Assembly: GCA_021828635.1 (NCBI GenBank)
Contig: JAJZEJ010000622.1
Coordinates: forward strand, 1-9,778
Source of the DNA: Chloroflexota bacterium
GTDB lineage: Bacteria > Chloroflexota > Ktedonobacteria > Ktedonobacterales > Ktedonobacteraceae
Length of the DNA: 9,778 nt
Direction of reading: 5' to 3'
Positions 5,188 to 9,778 of this stretch are shown here, piece by piece (the stretch's first letter is position 1; each line of letters begins with the position of its first letter). The position numbers were made by a program, and so were the translations under genes. The notes beneath the pieces were generated by a model, which saw only the letters and a list, made by a program, of their open reading frames with translations, made no database searches and was not told the origin of the DNA.

Positions 5188-6971
5188 GACTGACTGACCT
5201 CCTCGATGACCTTCACAATTTCACCAGAGGTGAACGGAATGCCACCGAATTTGTTGACTCGAATGGGCTGTAAACCATATTTCGCGCCGAGCAGGTTGGC
5301 AAGCTGACCAGAATAATTACACTCCGGCACAACCAACTTCTGGACGGAAGCGGCAAAGGCTTTGAGGCTCGCATCAGGTAAGGGTGAGAGAACACGCAGA
5401 TGCAACGAGGCCACTTTATAGCCTAGCGTCAATGCACGATCTACCGCCTCCTGGATGGCCCCTTCTGTCGATCCCCAACCAATCAGACCAATGGTGGCAT
5501 CTTCAGCACCATAGCGTTCTGGCTGGGATAGCTCCAACGCAGCGGTCTCCAATTTACGGAAACGCTTTTGGAGCATCAGTGTATGATCTTCCGGCTCATA
5601 GTCGGGATGGCCGAGTTCATCATGCTCAAGGCCAGTTGCGACATAGGCAGATGCACCCGCGCCAGGGATTGAGGTTGGCGAAATGCCACTATCCGTTACC
5701 GCGTAGCGTGCGAAGGCTTCCGCCACTGCGCCCGCACCGACAGGTACTTTACTCTCCTGAGCATGCCCATTACCGTTACTATTACCATTGCTATATATCG
5801 CACGACGCTCAAGCTGCATAGGCTGGAAAACAGCACGATCTACGCTCTCTACACGGGCCGTCAGAGACTGGTCGGTCAGGAACAAGACAGGCATCTGATA
5901 GCGTTCAGCCATATTAAATGCCTGAATCATGAGCGTATAACAATCAGCAACATTGGCGGGTGCAACAACGATACGCGGTGTATCGCCGTGTCCGGCACTG
6001 AGAGCGAAGCTCAAGTCAGACTGTTCCATTTTAGTCGGCATACCTGTACTGGGGCCAGCACGCTGCGCATCGACAATCACCGCAGGTAGCTCAGCCATTG
6101 AAGATAAACCAATCAGCTCAGCCATCAATGAAAGCCCCGGACCAGAGGTAGCTGTCATTGCACGCATGCCACCATAGGATGCGCCCAACACAGATGCTAG
6201 CGCCGCCATCTCATCCTCGGCTTGCAAGAAGGTACCACCGACCTGCGGCAATTCCTTCGCCAGTGCCTCCATAATGTCGCTGGCAGGCGTGATCGGATAA
6301 CCGGCAAAGTAACCACAGCCAGCTGCCAATGCACCGGCAACCACAGCCTGATTGCCATTAAGAACAACACGATTGGCTTTCTCGACCGCCCCTAGCTGAT
6401 ACGGGTCACGCTTCTCCAGCTTCTCTTTCACGTAGGCATTGGCAGTAGTAAGTGCCAGCCCGTTCTTCTCCATCAATGTTTCATTGGCTTTGCGCGAGCG
6501 GGAGAGTTTGGATTGCACCAGTTGCACAATAGCTTCTAGTGGCGGCCCAAACAAACCGGAGATCGCCCCTAGCATCACCATATTTTTCGTCTGGAAGAGC
6601 TGGATCTGCTTGCGTGCAATCTCGTTGAAAGGGATTGCATAGACAATGTAATCACCAGTATCCGGCTCCGGCGTAAAGTCAGACGGATCGTAGACAAGCA
6701 CGCCACCTTGTCGCAAATCTCTGATGTTACGATCATATGCCTCTTTATTCAGGCAAATGAGTACATCAGCATAGTCACCCATCGATCTTACCGGCTTATC
6801 ACTGATGCGAACCTGAAACATACAGGGGCCACCGAGGATTTCAGCCGGAAACGTGCGGAACGTGTATACCTGGTATCCCCAGCGTGCCGCAGCCTGGGCG
6901 AGAATGTCGCCGCCAGAGATGACGCCTTCACCAGACTCACCTCCGATGCGAATCGTTACTTCATTCTCCAT
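5184..6971 (-). CDS. korA: 2-oxoacid:ferredoxin oxidoreductase, fused gamma-alpha subunit
   Basis: The 595-residue chain joins two domains. The gamma domain (about 1-185) begins with the glycine-rich GGESGEG (10-16) and contains FRTFPAEILGGP. The alpha domain (about 200-595) has the family signature YPITPAS (225-231, usually YPITPS), then QAEDEMAA (250-257), TSGPG (275-279), the SGISPTSIPG segment and a C-terminal domain with LHLRVLSPLPD. The gamma-alpha fusion with a separate beta is the KorAB type, which lacks its own ferredoxin domain and depends on free ferredoxin. A polar linker rich in Asn and Gly (NGNSNGNGH, 395-403) sits between subdomains. The start at 6971 has AGGGAG six bases upstream; the longer frame from 7064 adds 31 residues with no family resemblance. 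It is co-transcribed with korB through a four-base overlap. Confidence 0.9.
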   Translation of the reverse strand: MENEVTIRIGGESGEGVISGGDILAQAAARWGYQVYTFRTFPAEILGGPCMFQVRISDKPVRSMGDYADVLICLNKEAYDRNIRDLRQGGVLVYDPSDFTPEPDTGDYIVYAIPFNEIARKQIQLFQTKNMVMLGAISGLFGPPLEAIVQLVQSKLSRSRKANETLMEKNGLALTTANAYVKEKLEKRDPYQLGAVEKANRVVLNGNQAVVAGALAAGCGYFAGYPITPASDIMEALAKELPQVGGTFLQAEDEMAALASVLGASYGGMRAMTATSGPGLSLMAELIGLSSMAELPAVIVDAQRAGPSTGMPTKMEQSDLSFALSAGHGDTPRIVVAPANVADCYTLMIQAFNMAERYQMPVLFLTDQSLTARVESVDRAVFQPMQLERRAIYSNGNSNGNGHAQESKVPVGAGAVAEAFARYAVTDSGISPTSIPGAGASAYVATGLEHDELGHPDYEPEDHTLMLQKRFRKLETAALELSQPERYGAEDATIGLIGWGSTEGAIQEAVDRALTLGYKVASLHLRVLSPLPDASLKAFAASVQKLVVPECNYSGQLANLLGAKYGLQPIRVNKFGGIPFTSGEIVKVIEEVSQS

Positions 6972-7248
6972 TGAATGCTCCCTGAAAAATGTTGAGACCG
7001 CGCGTAACAGACCCTGATAGCGCGGCCTTCTATGTGCAAGTTGGAATATTGAGGAGGAGAACACGACAGAATTGGTTCTGCACTCCTTTGTTGTTGTGAT
7101 GCGATAAACATAGTTAAAAGTTGCTTACGCTCCTCCCGCAGACAGATAAGAAACGTTTCTCTTCTTCGACGTTTCCCTGCGCTTAACAACCCCAATTTCC
7201 CGCTCTGCTCTCGGTTAAATGCGTTGAACAGAAACCATGCACGTGACT
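6972..7248 (-). promoter_or_regulatory. Long korA leader with a 12-base palindrome and repeated half-sites
   Basis: Between the predicted start of transcription (near 7248) and the korA ATG lie about 277 untranslated bases. They contain a perfect palindrome AGAAACGTTTCT (7149-7160) and, 16 bases on, a second ACGTTTC copy (7153-7159 and 7169-7175). I recognise no riboswitch or T-box. A frame open across the leader overlaps the korA start but has no ribosome site. The sites could bind a repressor downstream of the promoter. Confidence 0.35.
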
Positions 7249-7254
7249 GAGAAC

Positions 7255-7263
7255 ATTATATCA
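7255..7263 (-). promoter_or_regulatory. Extended -10 promoter for korAB
   Basis: The minus strand reads TGATATAAT (7263-7255): a perfect -10 with the TGN extension. No good -35 is visible upstream, which is usual for extended -10 promoters. Confidence 0.5.
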
Positions 7264-7349
7264 TACTTCGTCCATTGTGGAGATAGGAAAAATACGATTT
7301 TTGCAGCAAGGTGAGAAAAATTAAACCCGAAATTGGTCACTTCGCCCTC

Positions 7350-7378
7350 TTCACAAGCCCTTATGAATGTGTTACAAT
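7350..7378 (+). promoter_or_regulatory. Promoter of the tRNA gene
   Basis: TTCACA (7350-7355, five of six) and TACAAT (7373-7378, five of six) are separated by exactly 17 bases, and a TGT extension precedes the -10. Initiation near 7385 would leave only a few leader bases before the mature tRNA 5' end. Confidence 0.7.
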
Positions 7379-7389
7379 GCTTTGCGCAA

Positions 7390-7462
7390 GGGTCCATAGC
7401 TCAGCGGTTAGAGCAGGCGACTCATAATCGCTTGGTCGCAGGTTCAATTCCTGCTGGACCCA
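7390..7462 (+). tRNA. tRNA with CAU anticodon (elongator Met most likely; Ile2 possible)
   Basis: A full cloverleaf folds: acceptor GGGTCCA (7390-7396) with TGGACCC (7455-7461), D arm GCTC/GAGC, anticodon stem GGCGA/TCGCT (one G:U), loop CTCATAA with CAT at 7423-7425, a five-base variable loop, and T arm GCAGG/CCTGC around TTCAATT. The discriminator is A7462 and no CCA is encoded. It is not the initiator: the first acceptor pair is G:C and the anticodon stem lacks the three consecutive G:C pairs. Elongator Met and lysidine-modified Ile2 cannot be separated by anticodon. The TGGTCGC variable/T-arm junction leans to Met. A TTTTT run (7463-7467) follows directly and may end transcription. Confidence 0.93.
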
Positions 7463-7465
7463 TTT

Positions 7466-8368
7466 TTACGCCATGCCTATAATTTGTCGTGCGGTCGGTA
7501 GCGTAAACCAGAAAATAGAACCGCGCCCTGGCACGCTCTGCACACCTACCTGACCGTGATGCTGCTCAATAATCATTTTGCTCACATAGAGGCCCAGACC
7601 CAGACCAACCTCTGTGCCATTTTCAATCGGCATGTCTGGTATACGGTAGAAGCAATCCCAGATACGCCTCTGCATCTCCGCAGCAATCCCCGGCCCTTCG
7701 TCATGAACCAGCAGGCGCACAATATGCTCCTCTTCCCGCAATTGTAGCGTAATTGGGCCATCTAATTTGGAATATTTGTGCGCGTTGGTTAAGTAATGAA
7801 TAATTGCTTGCCTGACACGATTGGCATCCGCCATCACAAAAATAGCTCTGTCGATTGGCATCTCAACATGCAATAGGCGCGTACTGGGAACGTAGCGACG
7901 ATCCTGGGCAACGTCCTGAACAAGAGTACACATATCACATAGCTCAAGAAAGAGATCGAGGGTGTTAGATTGGATGCGTGAGCTATCCAGCAACGTATTG
8001 ACAATGCGCGTCAGTCGCGTTAACTGCTGGTCAGTACGCTCTAGCAGGTCTTGTGCCTCCGCCAACGTCTGTTCAGTCTCACGCCGATGCCCGCCATCTA
8101 GATATATCCCATGTCTAAGACGGCGCAGCAGTAATTGCACATTGCCCTTAATACTCGTCAATGGTGTTTTGAGTTCATGGCCCGCAATATTAAGAAACTC
8201 GTTCATACGATACTGTGCTTCCTGATGAGCTAGTACCTGGGTGCGCAGTTCTACCTGCCTGCGCTGAGCTGTTTCTTGCTCGATAATGAGCGTGACAATC
8301 TCGAAAAAGGTACTGACACTCACCTGGAATAACTTTAACAGTCGCCAAGTCATCTTCCGTCTTCCCAT
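7466..8368 (-). CDS. Orphan sensor histidine kinase, short cytoplasmic form (300 residues)
   Basis: The protein autophosphorylates a histidine from ATP and would pass the phosphate to a response regulator. Residues about 5-28 are moderately hydrophobic (LLKLFQVSVSTFFEIVTLII), followed by a charged, probably coiled segment leading into the dimerisation domain. The H box is NIAGHELKTPLTS with His64. The HATPase domain shows the N box (IIHYLTNAHKYSK, Asn195), G1 DEGPGIA (223-229), an F-box-like IWDCFYRIPD and G2 GLGLGL (255-260), then SVPGRGSIFWFTLP. No PAS, GAF, HAMP or receiver domain is present, so the signal is unknown, and no response regulator lies in the window. ATG 8368 is chosen because GAGGG lies five bases upstream; the GTG at 8386 has no such site. 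The stop codon abuts the convergent tRNA. Confidence 0.9.
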   Translation of the reverse strand: MGRRKMTWRLLKLFQVSVSTFFEIVTLIIEQETAQRRQVELRTQVLAHQEAQYRMNEFLNIAGHELKTPLTSIKGNVQLLLRRLRHGIYLDGGHRRETEQTLAEAQDLLERTDQQLTRLTRIVNTLLDSSRIQSNTLDLFLELCDMCTLVQDVAQDRRYVPSTRLLHVEMPIDRAIFVMADANRVRQAIIHYLTNAHKYSKLDGPITLQLREEEHIVRLLVHDEGPGIAAEMQRRIWDCFYRIPDMPIENGTEVGLGLGLYVSKMIIEQHHGQVGVQSVPGRGSIFWFTLPTARQIIGMA

Positions 8369-8419
8369 ATATTCCCTCGATCTCACTGGTTATTTAACAC
8401 ACATAAATAGTGTTTTTAT

Positions 8420-8448
8420 AATATACATACCTTTATATATATTGACAA
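8420..8448 (-). promoter_or_regulatory. Promoter of the histidine kinase gene
   Basis: On the minus strand TTGTCA (8448-8443, five of six) and TATATT (8425-8420, five of six) are 17 bases apart in a very AT-rich tract. The leader to ATG 8368 is about 45 bases. Confidence 0.6.
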
Positions 8449-8743
8449 ATATACTAAACCAGATGCATATTCATCAACTTCCTTGTTGAAAAGAGGCCAA
8501 TCACTGTACAGCATCAATCTCTTATGTGGTACGTGTGATAGACCTGGAGAGAAGACAAAAAGGTACATTTAGGACGCTCACCTGGAAAATCGAGGGGATA
8601 GACGAGAAAACAACCCACTGCAATGGAAAAACGTGGAAGGTACTGCATCCCGATTTCGTTATCTCTTATGGAAGAACCAGAGTTGAAACTTCCGCTTCAG
8701 GCAAAGCGTGTAGGGTACGTGTGGAAGGGACAGAAAACATGCG
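8449..8743. other. Intergenic stretch between histidine kinase promoter and Gln-rich gene promoter
   Basis: Beyond the divergent promoters at its ends I see no gene I can support. A frame from a GTG at 8526 to a stop at 8783 is open for 85 codons but has no ribosome site, no known motif, and runs through the -10 of the next gene. The decamer GGTACGTGTG occurs at 8528-8537 and 8714-8723. This could be a control region or hold an unrecognised short RNA. Confidence 0.4.
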
Positions 8744-8767
8744 GTATTATGTGTATTCTTATAATAC
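8744..8767 (+). promoter_or_regulatory. -10 box of the Gln-rich gene embedded in an inverted repeat
   Basis: A perfect TATAAT lies at 8760-8765. It is inside the right arm of an inverted repeat, GTATTAT (8744-8750) and ATAATAC (8761-8767), with a ten-base gap. Transcription from near 8772 would give a 26-base leader to the TTG start. No convincing -35 is present, which would suit an activated or alternative-sigma promoter. The dyad could be an operator. Confidence 0.45.
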
Positions 8768-8783
8768 ACTTTTTACTGTATAG

Positions 8784-8790
8784 AAAGGAG
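8784..8790 (+). promoter_or_regulatory. Ribosome binding site supporting a TTG start
   Basis: AAAGGAG ends seven bases before TTG 8798. No ATG or GTG in this frame is comparably placed, so the TTG is the best start. Confidence 0.7.
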
Positions 8791-8797
8791 CTATCCT

Positions 8798-9256
8798 TTG
8801 TGGCAAAAGAGTCAGAATGATTCGCAGAAGTATCAACACTATGCCAATGCCTGGGATCAGGGTACTTATCAGCAGATGCCAGAGCAGGAAGCATATCAGC
8901 AATATCACCAATTTATGCAGAATGCACCTCCCCAAGCTATTGAGCATGTTCATCAGCAATATTATCAGCAGATGCAGCCACAACAGCGCGGGAATCTGAT
9001 CCAAAGCCTTCTGCAAGGGTTAACGCAACAAGGTATCAACCCACAACAACTCGGTATTCAGAACACCGACCCTACGACTATGTCACCACAGGAAGCAGCA
9101 CGGCTGACAAGCTACGCGCAACAGAATCAACCCGACCTCTTGCATCGCATCCTGAGTCCAGGAGGGCCATTGGGCAGTACTGGCGCGAAGATGGCGGTAG
9201 CAGGATTGGCAGCACTGGCCGCGAAACACTTCCTCGGTGGAGGCATGAATAGCTAG
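8798..9256 (+). CDS. Gln-rich protein with a C-terminal hydrophobic segment, function unknown (152 residues)
   Basis: Glutamine makes up 31 of 152 residues. The first 60 residues repeat Tyr-Gln-Gln units (YQQM at 24-27, YQQY at 33-36, YYQQM at 55-59) alternating with short helical stretches such as PPQAIEHVHQQYYQQM. A middle section (65-120) has the form LIQSLLQGLTQQGI...MSPQEAARLTSYAQQNQPDLL. The C-terminus (about 129-147, GAKMAVAGLAALAAKHFLGG) is hydrophobic and Gly/Ala-rich and could be a short membrane-associating or packing helix. I do not recognise the family and assign no function. The start is a TTG with a good AAAGGAG site. The dps gene follows after only 51 bases in the same direction without a visible terminator, so they may form an operon with a shared stress role; that link is inference. 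Confidence 0.75.
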   Translation: MWQKSQNDSQKYQHYANAWDQGTYQQMPEQEAYQQYHQFMQNAPPQAIEHVHQQYYQQMQPQQRGNLIQSLLQGLTQQGINPQQLGIQNTDPTTMSPQEAARLTSYAQQNQPDLLHRILSPGGPLGSTGAKMAVAGLAALAAKHFLGGGMNS

Positions 9257-9307
9257 TCAAAAACATTTCAGATCGTATTCTCATAGAGTGAAGTGTCGGA
9301 GAAGAAA

Positions 9308-9778
9308 ATGCAATCACAAAAGAACGTTGGCACACAGACTGCAACACAAACACGCTCTCATGAGCGCATAGAAGGACAGCCAAAGTTTCAGCAACGTTCC
9401 TACGAAATCCAGCCCTATGGACAACAACATTTTGTGCCGCTCGGTCTACCCGAAGGTGCGGTTCAGAAGAATGTCACGCTGCTAAACCAGCTGCTGGCTG
9501 ACTCTATTACCCTTTACAACCTGTACAAGAAGCATCACTGGCAGGCGGCAGGGCCAACCTTCTATCAGCTACACCTTTTGCTCGACAAACATGCCGAGGA
9601 GATCGAGCATACAATAGACTTGATTGCCGAGCGTATCCAGATTCTTGGCGGCGTCTCGACGGGCATGCCATTCGATGTAGTCGAAATGACGAAGATCGAG
9701 CGCCCACCCAAAGGTGAAGAAGATATTCCAGCTATGCTAGCACGCACCGCGAATGCCCACGCCACCATCATTAGTGAA
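9308..9778 (+). CDS. dps: Dps-family DNA-binding ferritin (3' end beyond the right edge)
   Basis: Dps dodecamers oxidise and store iron using hydrogen peroxide and can coat DNA, protecting starved or oxidatively stressed cells. All five ferroxidase-site residues of the E. coli protein have equivalents at matching spacing: His77 in KHHW (H51), His89 in YQLH (H63), Asp93 (D67), Asp104 (D78) and Glu108 (E82) in IDLIAER, followed by ILGG. The first 157 residues are present and the frame is open to the last base. The N-terminal tail before the first helix is long (about 50 residues) and rich in Gln, Thr and charged residues (QKNVGTQTATQTRSHER); in other Dps proteins such tails bind DNA. ATG 9308 has GGAG six bases upstream (9298-9301). 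No separate promoter is obvious in the 51-base gap, so it may be read from the Gln-rich gene. Confidence 0.93.
   Translation, partial: MQSQKNVGTQTATQTRSHERIEGQPKFQQRSYEIQPYGQQHFVPLGLPEGAVQKNVTLLNQLLADSITLYNLYKKHHWQAAGPTFYQLHLLLDKHAEEIEHTIDLIAERIQILGGVSTGMPFDVVEMTKIERPPKGEEDIPAMLARTANAHATIISE

Noticed and set aside
6972..7064. Longer korA start adding 31 residues
   Set aside because: The extra residues do not resemble a gamma-domain N-terminus, and AGGAG-type spacing favours the ATG at 6971.
6956..7195. Frame crossing the korA leader, possible upstream ORF
   Set aside because: The only ATG inside the leader lacks a properly spaced ribosome site and the product has no known motif.
7390..7462. 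Initiator tRNA-fMet
   Set aside because: The acceptor begins with a normal G:C pair and the anticodon stem lacks the three G:C pairs of initiators.
8369..8386. GTG start for the histidine kinase six codons upstream
   Set aside because: It has no ribosome site, and it would place the GAGGG that serves ATG 8368 inside the coding sequence.
8528..8723. Repeated decamer GGTACGTGTG as a regulatory repeat
   Set aside because: There are only two copies about 186 bases apart with unrelated flanks, so chance is likely.
8526..8783. 85-codon open frame starting with GTG on the plus strand
   Set aside because: It has no ribosome site and no motif, and it runs through the -10 box and dyad of the next gene. 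It is more likely intergenic.

Overview
The window looks like a chromosomal stretch from a free-living, mid-GC heterotrophic bacterium, and the gene content fits Chloroflexota, most likely Ktedonobacteria-like. The clues are a fused E1 alpha-beta 2-oxoacid dehydrogenase, a two-subunit 2-oxoacid:ferredoxin oxidoreductase, a small orphan histidine kinase, short lineage-type proteins and a Dps. The taxonomic placement is inference; there is no rRNA or marker gene here to prove it. No transposase, integrase, phage gene or CRISPR array was seen.

Layout. Positions 1-236 (-) hold the 5' end of an E1-alpha gene that runs off the left edge. It is divergent from a 700-residue fused E1 alpha+beta gene (514-2616, +). 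The roughly 280 bp between them hold two face-to-face promoters and a dyad centred on the leftward -10. A long near-perfect hairpin (2621-2674) ends the fused gene. Next is a P-loop kinase on the minus strand (2718-3257), divergent from a two-helix membrane protein (3492-3764, +). A 74-residue CxxC...CxxC zinc-ribbon protein (4033-4257, +) with a long leader follows. A second hairpin (4296-4328) separates it from the convergent minus-strand pair korA-korB (6971-5184 and 5187-4342), which overlap by ATGA and have a long leader. A CAU tRNA gene (7390-7462, +) comes next; its U tract overlaps the stop codon of a convergent histidine kinase gene (8368-7466, -). After an AT-rich control region of about 430 bp come a Gln-rich 152-residue protein with a TTG start (8798-9256, +) and a Dps-family ferritin (from 9308, +) cut by the right edge.

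How the genes work together. The left part carries two evolutionarily distinct ways of decarboxylating 2-oxoacids: TPP-dependent E1 dehydrogenase components, which would need E2/E3 partners not seen here, and a TPP/[4Fe-4S] oxidoreductase that passes electrons to ferredoxin. The right part may be a stress module, with a Gln-rich protein of unknown function just upstream of Dps and a histidine kinase on the other side of the shared control region. Both functional links are inference from proximity. No clearly new multi-gene system was found. The most distinctive items are the divergent E1 paralogues with their dyad, the long hairpin, the tRNA/kinase 3' overlap, and the Gln-rich protein paired with Dps.
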